Of a stretch of DNA of 64,000 nt, positions 35,518 through 50,500 are shown one piece after another; within the stretch, counting starts at the first letter, position 1, and every line of letters begins with the position of its first letter. Where the stretch lies: NCBI RefSeq assembly GCF_965363235.1, contig NC_134842.1, positions 3,003,112 through 3,067,111 of the forward strand. The letters run 5' to 3'. The stretch comes from Mytilus galloprovincialis (Eukaryota > Mollusca > Bivalvia > Mytilida > Mytilidae). The position numbers and the translations under genes are program-made. Under the pieces are notes generated by a model. That model made no database searches. It worked only from the letters and a program-made list of their open reading frames with translations, and was not told the origin of the DNA.

Positions 35518-38500
35518 GTAAGTGTTGTTATAAATTTTAATTAGGAAAGAGTAAATATTACAGTGAACATGTTTTGAAAAATAAGTGTGCATTTTCATTT
35601 ATCAAATGAACAAATAATGTTGCAAATCATGTGTAAAACATTTGTAATTTAAGATTTAAGACTTCGGTGTTGACATCAATATCACTAATTTGGTCATTCT
35701 TATACATATATTTTCAATTTTTCGGAAACCTAAGGATTTTCGTATCCCAGGCATAGATTACCTTAACCGATTTTGGCACAATGTTTTGGCACTTTTGGTC
35801 CACGGTGGTTTTCAGCTTTGTACTTTTGGCTTTCAAACTCCTTTCATCTGAGCGTCGCTAGTAAGTATTTGGTGGACGAGGCGCGCGTCTGGCATATTTA
35901 ATTTTCAACCTGGTACCTTTTGTTTGCTATTATTCGTTTGTGTCTCTGTCCTCTATTTTTTCCCATATTTTTGTATTGTAGACCTGTTGATATTTTATCG
36001 TATGTTTTTCTATATTGTGATGTTATGCTATTGTTTCAGAAAAGGGATAAGATTTGGATCCATTAAAACGTTTAATCCCGCTGCAAATGTTTGCACCTGT
36101 CCTAAGTCAGGAATCTCATGTACAGTAGTTGTCGGTTGTTTATGTAATTTATACGTGTTTCTCGTTTCTCGTGGTTTTATTTTTATTGTATATAGATTAG
36201 ACCGTTGGTTTTCCCGTTTGGATGGTTTTACACTAGTAATTTTGGGGCCCTTTATAGCTTGTTGCTCGGTGTGAGCTAAGGCTCCGTGTTGAAGGCTGTA
36301 CATTGACCTATAATGGTTTACCTTTTTTAAATTGTTATTTGGATGGAGAGTTGTCTCATTGGCACTCACACCACATCTTCCTATATCTGTCATGTAATGT
36401 TGTCATTTTAATGTTGTAATTAACATTGCCATTAAAGCGGGAGGTTTGGCATGCCACAAAAACCAGGTTCAACCCACTATTTTTTTCTTAAAATGTCGTT
36501 ACCAAGTCAGGAAAATTACCATTGTAACAGTTATATTATAGTTCGTTTCTGTGTGTGTTATATTTTAAAGTTGTGTCATAGTTTTCTAATATATGATATG
36601 TTTCCCACGGTTTTGGTTTGTGGCCCGGATTTGTATTTTCTCTATGGATTTATGAATTGCGAACATCAGTATACTACTGTTGCCTTTATTAGTCTTAGGT
36701 GCATGCTTTATTTTCTTAGTTGGATTTGAACTAGCTTTCAGAAACTACTCAGAGTACTCTCAGATTTATCCTTGGTATCTTTTTTATGTTGGAATATGTA
36801 AATACCAAGCCAAGTGTATTTGTTATATGAGTTTTTATTTGTACCCAGCTGATGAGTAAAAATCTATGGTCGGATTGTTGTCTCTTTGACACATTCCTCA
36901 CTTCCATTCTCAATTCTATTTTTCAACAGATTATTATAGTTCGTTCTTTTGTTGTACTGTTCCACCACTCTTCCTGGTGTTGTGAGGGTTTGGATCCTAA
37001 CATGTTTAACCCAGCCAAATTCTGAATGTATGTGCCTGACCCAAGTCAAGAGCCTGTAATTCAGTGGTTGTCTTTTTTAATGTATGTATGTGTAACATAT
37101 GTTACATGCCCTTTTCCATATTGGCCCTGGTATCATCCCGAGACTCCCAAATCGGCCTCGAGGAAAAGACATGGTATAAATTTTTTATCACATATTTAAG
37201 TTCTGCAGAAAAGAGAAAAAAGGTCAACTATAATTTAATGAAAGATAAAAGGTAAAATCTTAAACATTTTATCACAAACGTGTTGTTAAGGACGCAATGA
37301 CGTCATGTCATTTAGAATCAAGGCACAATATCAATATACTCTTTTTTGCCCCGGGCAATTTTGGGGCGATTGCATATCCAAAACCCGACGTATTTGTAAC
37401 AAACATGTAATAATGCATATTATTTTTGTTCATATTTTGTTCATAAATTATGCCATTAGTTTTGTAGTTTAAATTGGTTTACATTTGTCATTTCGCGGTC
37501 TCTTTAAGCTGACTTTGCGGTATTTGGTCACTGTTGAAGGCAATACAGTGACCTAAAGTTGTTAATTTCTTTGTCTTTTTGTCCCTCGTAGAGAGTTGTC
37601 TCATTGGCCATGTTGGCAATCTTACCACTATATCTTTTTTCATATTTTCAAATATATCGATTTTTTTTATGGTAGACTCACAGTGTACCGGCATCTTGAT
37701 ATGTATAATTGAAGTACACAGTCCGTCTCCTTCCTTTCCCAAAATCTGAAACTTATGAGACCGATATGCAATGTATGTGTAAGATTGTTAATTTGTGTAG
37801 AGGAACATTATTTATTCCATTATCAAAAAAGTCTAAAGAAATACTAATAATTGTTTCAGAACCATTTTTTTACTTGGCTAGTTAAAGGGAGATAACTCTC
37901 ACCGTAAAACTTTATTTTGAAATGATAGTGAAGTTTTAATTGTTTACTTGTCTTTTGAGATCAAATGAGTCCAATGTATGACTTTAGCGTTTGTTCATCA
38001 AGCACATCGTTGGCGTAATGATTTGAAATATATTTTACAGATATAAGCTACTGCGATATAGAAAGATATGTGTATGTTCATGAAAATGACACAGTTACGT
38101 TATCATGTAGTCTAGATGTAGCGGTATGGTGGGGACCAAGCAATTTAACAACATATGTATCAGGAAAAAAATTAGATCCACAATTTTCAAAATACAACCG
38201 ATTGACGTTCAGCTACAACCAGACCACAAACACATCCGAATTACAAATACAAGATTTTTCAAAAGAAGATGAAGGGTTGTACAGATGTTCATATCTGGAG
38301 AATGGCAAATTGGAGTCAATAGAAGAGATAGTTTTGATTAAAAGTAAATAGTTATTTAAAAACAAAATAATTGAAAGATCACGAATAAACTGAAATGAAA
38401 TTTTATAATAAAAACTATGAAGATTGGTACAAATCCTCTATCTCTCAGCAAACCATTAAGTGCATGTGTTTATTGTATATTTTGTAGTGTATGGCAATTG

Positions 38501-41500
38501 CCACTGTTAAGACCTTGCAAAACGTTTGTACACACGATCAACCTTTTAGTTTTTTCAACCAGATATTTGCATTTCGGGACCTCAAAGAGAAATATATATC
38601 GAAGAGAAACGTCAAATATATTATAAATGTTAATCTTGCATCCGCTATTGTTCTTTTTGCCTCCGTAATAGGTCGGGAAAACTATCTTGAACTGATATGC
38701 ATAAATGAGCATATTACCAATGTCGTCGCACATGTATTTGGTGTTTTTTTTTTACGTTAGACGCAATTGTTCAACTGTTTGTTTTTAACAATCCACTAAA
38801 TGAATAGCAATGCATGATGTACTACTTCTTGTTTACAATCAACCGAGAACAATGACAAACACCTTTCTAAAAGATTTTTCCAAGACTTTTAAAAGGATAT
38901 TTGCAGTAGAATACTGTGTAAAAATTTATATTCAAAATTGTATAGGTGCAAAACAATGTATAAGCATATATCATTGATTTTATTTCATTACCACTAAAAA
39001 CATTTCCTTTTTCTTGTTTGACAATGTTAACAACATCTATAAGTTGAGTTTTGGCATATCTTAGTTATATGGACTTTCTTTTCTATTTCCAACTGTTCTC
39101 TGTGATCTAAAAGTAACAAAGCAATATTTGCCTAAGTCATTGTAAGCAGCTCTAGTTTCGTTTTGTTTTCGTATTTCGTATAAGTTGTGTTCTTTTAATA
39201 TAGATCTAGGAGTTTTCCATATTTTATAAACAGACTTGGATATGTTTCTTTCTTTATAATTTTTGTTATGATAAAATCCATATTCATGTGCGACAAATTG
39301 GTTTTTTTTAATTTGCAGTGATGGGTCTAAACCTTAAATATTTTCTCATATATTGAATACTTTTTCTCCCCGTCTTGTATTAAAATTATGACATTGTTAT
39401 ACACTAGTGGTTTTCACAACATGCTTTTCATCGTTGAAGCTCGTCCTATAACCTACGGTTACTAACTTTACAATAGTGTATCTTAATTGGAGTCAACAGC
39501 TGAATCTTCGTGTTTATCATGAGTGTATTTGTTAATATCATAGAAATTAATTTAAGCACGGTATTTTATCGTATCAGATTTTGCTTTGCAGGAGATCCAA
39601 AGAATATCACTATTGTTGGAGAAAACAACACCCTTTTGTTTGCAAAAAGTAACCACATAGTAAACCTGACATGTTGTGTTGAAAGTGGTATTCCGGCGAA
39701 TGAGACGATCATCTGGATAGGGAATGAAATAGAGTTATCCCGTGGAGGACCCTCAGTACTCACCTACACTTTTACACCTAATGTTGAAGACCATCTGTTG
39801 AATTTTTCGTGTATTGTATTTACTGGTACCATTTCATTGCAAACACACATCCAGTTGTTTTTGTATTGTAAGTAAACAAAATAAACATTATGTTACGACA
39901 GATGATAAAGCCAATTAATCATGTGCATCCAGGGGCATCTATTTACTATTTGCGTGTAATGTATACTATGTATGTGTCAAAAAAATATATTATTATTATA
40001 GTTTAATTGCACTTTGTAGCAAAACTTTTGTCTTTTTAAAAATAAAAAGGTCTCTCGTCTTAAATTTGTACGTATAGTGTACACAAACTCCCAAATTAGT
40101 GTAATTACTTGGATCTACCGGAAAGCAAAAACCTTTACATCAAATACCCTGTGAAATATATTGTGTCGAATAATTTAAGGTTAAATGAGATACTTCAGTT
40201 AGAAAACTCATTTATAATGTATTAAATTCTTCTGTTCAGCTAAGATAATTGTGTTTTGTTTTATATTTCTTTGAAAATAAAACAAAATCCTGCAAAAGGA
40301 TTTCTATTTATAAATAAAGGCCACAGTCGTATACCACAGATCAAAAGTCATGTTTCGATTAAGCAAAAAACAAATCCGAAAACGAAACGAACAAACGAAA
40401 ACCGAGGAAAATACGTGAAATATAAGTGGAAATCAACATAAAATAAGAAACACAGAACAGCAATCGCTAAAGCGGAATTTGAAACATCGCCATATAAGTA
40501 AGATGATTGGTCTGCCATACACCCATGTTTTACTGAGCATTATTTCTTAACTGTTCTGTAGTAATTCAGGAATATGGCAGTTGTTATTTCCCGTCCATTT
40601 CTATTTATTTTGACACTAAAAAAATACAAGAAATAGCAAATGAAATCCCAATGATAAAAAGACAAAATGCACTTCTCAATGATATTAAATAAATTAAAAA
40701 TTAGAAACAACAAACAAAAACAAAAGTTTTATAATTACATGTCCTTATCATTACATAAAACAATTGGTATTTGCATGACATTCTTTTTTTATAAAACCTG
40801 GTTTTAACTTCTATAGATGAACCCGGTGGACACATTTTTGTTAAAACTAATTATAACTTCAAAAGATCATATTGTATAATCCTTGGACAGAATGTCATAA
40901 TATTGACCATAATTGATCTTTTACTATGCAATAGGGTTTGCTGTTTATTATTTGTGTTATATACATGCACTGCCATCAGTAGCAGTATCTGGACCACTCA
41001 TATGTCATTTACGAAAAACATATGCCGAATGAGCCGGCAATTGGTCTTCGGAAATATAGCAGGAGACTGAAAAGCTACGGCGAGACCTACACATGTATAT
41101 CTATTAACATATACATGTACATGCCTGTAGTTCACTATAAAATTCAAGGGTAATACAATGTTTAAAGAACCCCTTGAGAACAAAAATAAATTCAATAAAT
41201 GAACAAGTTAATGCCGTGCTCTCTATGTTATTGCAAGTGTTAATTGTTTTGTGGTAATGTTACTATTGACTGTTTGTTTTTTTCATTCTTTTTTTATTGC
41301 GTGATTATTTGGTGATGTGGTTTTTTTTCTAGTCCCGCCAAGTATACACATTTCGCAAGGACATTTCTTAAGCGTATTGGAGGGCACCACATTGGATTTA
41401 AAATGTGAATACACTTCTAATAGTAAAATCAAAGACATTCTGTGGCAACATGATAGTAAAACAATATCAAATGCATCTCAATTGCATTTTGAGTCTATTA

Positions 41501-44500
41501 AAAGGGAATACAATGGGACATATTTTTGTTCAGTTGTTAATCAGGCTGCAACCGTTTCTGCAAATGTGACAATAGAGGTAGTGTGTAAGTATTTATCAAT
41601 CAGTAATTTATTGAATGTACTAATATGTAATAACATTACATCATTTTGTTTACTTTTCATTTTTTCATCTTGATTAGCTACATTTTAACTCGCTCTATTT
41701 ACGTGTTTGTGATTATCAATAACTCTCAACAGTAAAATTCAAACAAATTTACTAGTAAGTATCAAATAGAACATTATCTATTCATTTCATAAATTGTACT
41801 ACATGTAAAACAAATCAAAACCTTTTAAATCAAAAGGTAGTATAAACACTACACAAACAATCAAAATAAAAAATCGGCAAAATTACCCAATACATGTTTA
41901 ACATTTGTTTACTCTGAACTATACAAAAACAGTCTGACTTTTTATTTTACTCTACCTTTACTAAACCAGTTACAAATGTATGCACTATTGTCAGGAGTCT
42001 TAATTATACTCGACCAAAGTTTAATCATACTTGGTCAAAGTCTGAAATTTACTCGATCAATGCGAAACAATACTTACCCGTGTGAATATATTGTAACCCC
42101 GATTTGTGTCCTCTAAATCGATTTAAGACTTTTGAACAGCAATATACTACTGTTGCCTTTATTTAGCAATACAAAATGTGTAAAATTAAAATATGAATCC
42201 GATAGAAGACATACAATAGAATGTGTAGTCAAAGAAGAGATTGAATGACTAACCTGAAAAAAATCTTGCTCCCGAATATCAATGATCGTTTCATGATGTC
42301 TAATGTACAGGGCTGATGGCACTGTTTAAACAATATAACCTGTTAATATCCACTCACGATTCACCATGGACATACAAGTCCAACATTTAACAGATTCAGT
42401 TAACCCAAATTTACATTCACATTCATATGTATGTATCTTAATTGCAGACCAACCTGATGTTACTATTTCTTTTTCTAATAATGATGGGATCAGACAACTG
42501 ATGTGTATCCCTAATGGTTTTCCAGATCAGTACGAGTTCAGTAATTGGGAACATATATCAGAATTTCGTGAGCATATCCGATATCTACCTCCAGCTAAAA
42601 GTGGAAAATTATATATTCCTTTCATCTCTATGGAATCGGACAGACATTACGATACAGGAGTTTATATATGCTCCGTTTCAAATAATGTATCGGTGGATGG
42701 CAGAACGTTTGTTTCTGCTGAATACTGGCTGAAAAGTTCTGGTAAGTTATGCGATAAACTCTTATCAAAGAAAGGAATTAGTTCTGATGGTATTCCCACA
42801 ATGTGGTGTTAAGTTAGAGGGTACAATCAATAAAACGTAAAACAGCTGTTGGCTGTCTTCTTGAAATTTTTGTGTAGTGACATCACGTAAAATATACTAA
42901 CCATAACTATCAGAGTGCACAACAAAATTGCCGACAGAATTTCTCGGGAAAAGTTTTTGGATAAGAAAGCAGGACAATTCTCAAGGAAAGCATACATGAA
43001 AATAAAACATAGAATGGGTCACTCCCTTGTCCTATTATCACTTGTAACAAGTAACTAAGGCTTCCGTTCTGTACTAATACAATTTTAGGGAATTTGTTTC
43101 TCCTTTCAAATATCAATTTTGAAAAGCAAATACTAGCGTATTATTTGTAAACGATCACGATTATTATTCCATTTGGACTACCAAATGTCAAGATAAGAAT
43201 CATCATATTTTTTATTGATGAAAAGATACAAGCTATCCGAAATATCTAACATTTGTTTATTATTTTTTATTTTTGAACTTCTTATATATATTTATGTATA
43301 TATGCATTTTATTTTTAGGTAAACCATACTTTGTTGCATCAAACAGTGCAGTGCAATACAGTATTTTAGGTCAAAAGTCTGTTCTAACTGCTGATGTAAG
43401 GAATTTTGAAAAACTCATGGATGTTGCATTAAATTCTGATGATATTAAAAAGTATAACAACAGTAAAATCCTGAAATCATCTGTTATAGTCAGGGACAAT
43501 GTATACGGCAAACATGTAATGGTACGTGGGACTAGGTTTATCTTTCCAATCACCACCCAGACTATCGATGACTTTCGACAGTTTATCGTCGTTGTTAATA
43601 ATACAATAGGATCATCTAGTTATGTAATTTCCCTAAGACCTGCAAGTAAGTACTTCCTTTACATTTTAGGAAATTTAAATTTAGAATAGGACTTTCATTG
43701 CACGAAATATATTTTAGGGGCAACGTTTGCTTTATATTCCAAAAACGTATGCAATATATTAAAAAATATTTTCAAAGATAGGCGAAAGATACAAAAGGGA
43801 CGTCAAGACTCGAATTTCAAAAATGAATTGAGGATGCCATGGCCGAAACGACAAACAGACAATCAAAACTGAAAACCGAAACCATAATGAGCACTATAAT
43901 ACAGTATGTCGTAGATAGACACGAAAGGAATCGCTGAAATAAAATAAGAAGAGAAAACGATACCGGATGGACGTTTAAGCTCGAAAATAAACTGACAACA
44001 CCATGGCTAAAACAAAACAAATAGACAAACAATAGTACATAAAACACAACAAAATAAAGACTGAGCAACACAAACTCTAACACAACCTTGGGTTTATTTT
44101 TGGTTTGGTTTTGAATTGTAGGTAGATCGTGCTCTACGTGTGACACCCGTCGTGTTGCTCATGTTGTAATAATAATAATAATAAAATGAATTGAGGATGC
44201 CATGGCCGAAACGACAAATAGACAATCAAAGCTGAAAACCGAAACCATGATGAGCACTTTAATACAGTATGTCGTAAATAGACACGAAAGGAATCGCTGA
44301 AATAATATAAGAAGAGAAAACGATACCGGATGGACGTTTAAGCTCGAAAATAAACTGACAACACCATGGCTAAAACAAAACAAATAGACAAACAATAGTA
44401 CATAAAACACAACAAAATAAAGACTGATCAACACAAACTCTAACACAACCTTGGGTTTATTTTTGGTTTGGTTTTGAATTGTAGGTAGATCGTGCTCTAC

Positions 44501-47500
44501 GTGTGACACCCGTCGTGTTGCTCATGTTGTAAATATTAATAATAATAAAATGAATTGAGGATTCCATGGCCGAAACGACAAACAGACAATGAAAACTGAA
44601 AACCGAAACCATGATGAGCACTATAATACAGTATGTCGTAAATAGACACGAAAGGAACCGCTGAAATAATATAAGAAGAGAAAACGATACCGGATGGACG
44701 TTGAAGCTCGAAAATAAACTGACAACACCATGGCTAAAACAAAACAAATAGACAAACAATAGTACATAAAACACAACAAAATAAAGACTGAGCAACACAA
44801 ACTCTAACACAACCTTGGGTTTATTTTTGGTTTGGTTTTGAATTGTAGGTAGATCGTGCTCTACGTGTGACACCCGTCGTGTTGCTCATGTTGTAATAAT
44901 TCTAGTGATAACGGAGTGAATACAACATTAAGATATAATTTATGCTTAGCAATGCTGGCAAATAATGGTGTCGTTTAACATGTTCAATAAATTCAGAGTT
45001 ACCAAAATTACTTATTTATGATAAACAATAAGTTGAAAAATTAGTTCAATAGTAAAATGCAATTGCATCCCCGTTGATTCGATAATTGGTGTATGTTAAC
45101 ATTTTTGCATTACTAATCATTTTGAATGTTTTGCATACTGTTTTGAATACTGTATACAATGTATAACCGAATGAACATACTGAGTAAAATGTATACACTC
45201 ATCAATGTAGATATGATAAGATTATGTTTATTTCTCTCTCATACATAAAGAGCATGATATCTACTTTTTTTTAAACAATATCTTTGTAATTTAACACTTA
45301 AAATTGTCTTGTTAGGACCGCCAAGGACACCTCAACATGTTAGGGCAGTTGCAATGGACCATTCAATAATAGTAAGATGGATAGCAGACTTAAACAGTGG
45401 ACTAAAAAGACATTTCATCGTAAAGTACCGTAAACATTTTGACCAATCTTGGAGTCAGATTTCTGTAGTAGGGAGTTATACTGCTACCATAAGTGGGTTA
45501 GAACCTGATACAGTTTACTTAGTTCGAGTGTATTCCAAAACAGGAGCTGGTGAAAGTGAAGGAACAACGGAGATTATAGTTAAGACAGGTATACATAATT
45601 TTCACATGAAGTAAATTTATTAGGTGTTATTTTCAGTGGCGGATCCAGAAATTTACATAAGTGGGGGCCCACTGACTGACCTAAGAGGGGGCCCGCTCCA
45701 GTCACGCTTCAATGATTCCCTATATAAGCAACCAAAATTTTTCCCAAAAAGGGGGCCCGGGCCCCCTGGGACCCCTCCCCTAAATCCGCCTCTGATTTGT
45801 GAAATGGAAGAGTTAGTTAAAAGGTCCAATAAACCTATTCAAAAATTCATTTTTAGATAAATGTTTGTTGCCGTCAACAATTCATTAGGGAATTAATTCA
45901 ACTATTTACTTACCTCATGCCTCGTTGAATTCCGAATACTTCCATATTGATAATTGTTTTTTATAGAACCAGCAAACATAAAATTTCAACAATCACATGC
46001 TATACAACTATTGAGATATGTTATATGAAATACAACAAATTCGAAAAACTATTCTACACCTAACCCAATCAATTGATAGGAGACACAACTTTTTTGCAAG
46101 TTTAAATGGATTGAATTAAGTTAGTCTGAACCTAAAGGGTAAAACAAACCGTTGTTATATTGTTATTCCTGTGTGTGTGTATGTTTGTGCGTTTGTGTTA
46201 TGCATACAACTTCAAAAATAGTAACATATTTTCGCAAGGTACATTGTATTATATCAACATCTATAATTTGCTCGATACTTCTATATTCATTTCCAGATAT
46301 ATTGAACATTAGAAATATCATGACAGGATATTACAGCACAAGCAAACAATTGACACGCAATGAATAAAAAAAAAAGCACGGAAGTACATCTATCCAATTC
46401 AAATCATTATGTATGTTAATAAGCTCATATGCGTATGGCCCGAGTAAATAACTAAGGACTGTGTGTGAACTATGCAAAACGTATTGCATAATTATGATTT
46501 CCTTAAAAGACATTTTGACGTATTCAATCATACGGTAACCAATGTAACATTATTAATTAATCACAGTAAATGTTACTTAAATACTTAATACTTGATGTGT
46601 TCCTGGTCATACTGATACGAACATACAATAAAACTTAGATCGTATATATGTATTTACAAGAAGACATGATAGGTTAAATGAAAATAAGTTAATTGTTGGA
46701 ATTATAAAAACATCGAAACAAGAACATAAGAAAAAAGCGGTACATGTCTCAAACGCCTGTGGTTTCACGTACAGACAAAAAAAGTAAAAATGTTGGAGAG
46801 ATGCGCATTAAAAAGACGCGAGGTAAAAAAAATAATAAATACCTCATAACTCAAACTTTATATGTCTAAGATCAAGAAATTCAATAAGTGACGTTTTTGG
46901 ACCAGAAATAAGCTTTGCGTTCTTGCATGCTATGATTATTACACAAATGCACATATGGCTTAAATACTTATATGATCCAGTATGTTAAAAAACGAGTATA
47001 ATACTTATATGGTCGGTTCATTTGCATATGGTCGGATCATATGGATATACACAAATGGTCTTGGATACGCGTATGGTTCAAATACACATACGGTCCGGGA
47101 AATACTATATAAAACACAAAACTATTGTTGCACCATCAATATTAAAGATGTAATACTCATTGTATAGTCTAACTTTTTCTTATGTTTATTTATAGAGAAA
47201 CATCATTATAAGGTTCAAGTCCTGTCTGCAGATTTCGCTGTCATAATTGGAACCATAATTTTATTCATGTTCCTGTGTTGTTGTGGATCTAGAGGTACAA
47301 TATATATGAGCTATAAACAAATTAGAGAACACGCAGTGTCATTATTTTTAGAAGAAGCGAGTTGAACTTAAATAAAACGTAAATATTTGTTAATAAGGCG
47401 ATCATTAGAAAAGATATATAAATTAGATTTAAGTATTTTATTGATGCACTGGTTTCAAAAATAATCAAAGGATATTCACCGTCAGACGTAAGCAAATTGA

Positions 47501-50500
47501 CAATGGCATGGCAAAACACGAAACAATCGAAAAAGCAAACAACAGTATATCGCTTGATATATTAAAAAATAAAATCACAAAAATACTGCACTCCGAGGAA
47601 AGTTCAAAATGGAAAGTACCTAATCAAAGGGCAAAATCAAAAGCTCATTTAACACATCAAACGAATGAATACATGTAACAACTTTCATATTCCTGACTTG
47701 GTACAGGCATTGTCTTATGTAGGAAATGATGGATTGAACCTGGTTTTATAGCTAGCTAAACCTCTCACTTGTAAAAAAAGAAACACAATTAGGCATATAA
47801 ACAAAGTATGTAAGCAAAAATAAAAGATAAGAATACAAAGATTATCAAAGAACAATAACGGGATGTATAGGTACAGAGACACGTCAAACGAATACCACAA
47901 AAAGTAGACTAAACAGTAACAATAGCATCCAAAAAGACAAATAAAAGAATACTATAACACATTATTAAAATAGTAAACAACGTCAGTACCCAGAATTTAT
48001 AATTTAAGACCATAGTGTTTTATTTGTGAAGTTGATACCGAATATTCATCAACACGGTATTTGTATCTTTTTTTTTAAAAGGATGATATTTTCTTTGTCA
48101 TACATCTGGTTCAATCTCCTAAATAACATGTTATTTGGCATATTGAGACTATACTTGCTTTACTCGTGCGCTCATCACTTTATGATATCATTAGTAAACG
48201 GTATAACATACAAATATAAACAAATCAATATTTGTATTTTCCCATTGTGCGCCATCCAATTTCCTGACGAAACCAACGTTTTGCTACGTGGATGCAACTA
48301 TGTATTTGTTACAAAATCTACATAATTAAATTATCGTTCATAGTACGGCATTTACAATGAGCAACATATACAACGTATGGTAAGCTATGACAGACACCAA
48401 CATCAAATATGTAAACTCATCCATTGAACAAAACAAATAAAAAATAAATATGACGGACACAAACGAACGACAACTAATGTGTTACATGTTTCTGACCGGG
48501 ACAAGGAACAGAACAAAAATATATTAATATAGAAAAATAAAACAGAACAATATCGTAAAATAATTTTACCGCTTGATATTAGGAATGAACACGATTTATA
48601 CCAGTAAAGGAAGACAATGTTACAGTAATGGTTTAATAATTCGTCTAGGCATTTTTATTTACGAATGCAAATTTTTATTTAATTTATCTTATTTTCTTTT
48701 CATCACTATTTTCAGCTTTGAAGAACCGACAAAGCATTAGCAGAAAAAAAGAAAGTAATTCCACTAAGTAAGTTTAATGTAATTATCTTGTATTGTTTAT
48801 GCACTATACATTTTGATATCAATATTGAAAAGATTTGCCAATTAGTTTGCTGGACGGCCAAAGTCTGTATTATAAAAGATAACACGGTACATATATGGTA
48901 TAATCTGACACAAACTTAGTTGTTTTTTTTATGATAGAAAATACACATTATCGTGTGTATAAATTTGAACACGATTGGATTTAAATATATAGAAAACGTG
49001 TTCCACATTACAACAACTCGTTTCTTCTTCAGATGTAATGTATTATATCTTTGTTCTTAAATTACACACACCGTTGAACAATTCTATCGAATTTCTAATT
49101 TTCCAATTTTCTATTCGAATCATCTATGTTCTTTGGTAAAATGTTATATCGTAACAAAAAGAGCAGAAAAGTCACCACAGTCAAGTTATAAAGTCGAATA
49201 TATCAGATTATCGATTTTCAAGAAAATGTCATCTCATTTCATTAAGCATAATGAACGTTATAAATTCAGATTCTAGACCAGATCAAATACGTTTAAAACA
49301 TGCAAAATGTAATTTTTAATTCATTTATAAATGTTTAATCATGTGAGAATTTTCAATATAATGAATCTTTGTTACAAATTGACGTTGGGTCAATCTGATG
49401 TCAGATAACGCATGACAAAACAAACAAGACTTACTCATTTGTGGCCTGATGCTGTTATCTGCTTTATGGTCGGTATGATGTCTCTTTGCTATATTCTCCA
49501 TTTTCATTCCTAGTTTAATTGATAATATAATAGTACAATAGCTATTAAAATGATAATATTATGTTTCATACTATACCTATATAAGCATCATATACCTTCA
49601 GTCTTAACCGTATATGTATGTTTGGCAGGAGAAATCCAAGAATCGACGATATATCTTCAAGAAACGATGAAACATCTACAAGACTAGATCATTACGATGA
49701 AATAACTAGTTCGTATTATAATCCTCAAGCTAAAAGGAACAACACACAACAAGAAATACATCAGCCATTAAACAGCAATGAACATTTGGAAACCTATAGC
49801 GTTTCTTGTAAAAATATAACACCCAAAACCATTCACCAAGACTCACAATGTCAAGAGAATGTATCATCACGATCATCTTCTGAAGAATCGTATCTTGCTC
49901 CTTGTAGAAGCTATGTCAATACTGATCTTACACACAATACCAAATACGAGAGTCCCGATAGAAATATTGTATTAGCAGATATACACTTACTTGAAGAATT
50001 GTCAGTTGCCAGTGACATTAGTGAAACAAATATGAAAGGCATTCTAAAATACGAATCATTACAATTATCCAACACAAACGAACATGCATATAACAAATAT
50101 AACGATACAGAGTTATAGAATGTAGGTGGTGTTACTTTTTTACAAATAGTTTTCATCAGTGTGAAATGATATTCATTTTAATTGAGAATTTTTTTTTAAT
50201 GTAAAATTAATTGTTTGTTAACTTCATTCTATTTTTGATTCCTGATTTTATTTAGACATTAATCAGTATGTACAGTTCTATTGTCCAATTGTATCTTATT
50301 AAAACTGTTTCTTTTACATCATTTTTTATAAGAAGATATAATTTATCTTTTTATAAGTCTATAACTAGAGGCTCCAAGGAGTCTGTGTCGCTCATCTGAT
50401 ATTGTTTCTTACAATTGATCCATGAAATAATGCAACTTTGGGGTCAGTTTCAGAGATAGAAGTAAAAAAACTGAATTTGTCCCCTATTTTCTAGTTTTAG

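Noticed and set aside
36028..36393. 121-codon minus-strand frame in gene A intron 1
   Set aside because: Shadow of dispersed repeat R4, found at several places with the frame broken.
43817..44873. Three long, similar minus-strand open frames
   Set aside because: They coincide with tandem copies of a retroelement 3' tail and are similar only because the DNA is repeated; other dispersed copies of the tail do not keep the frame.
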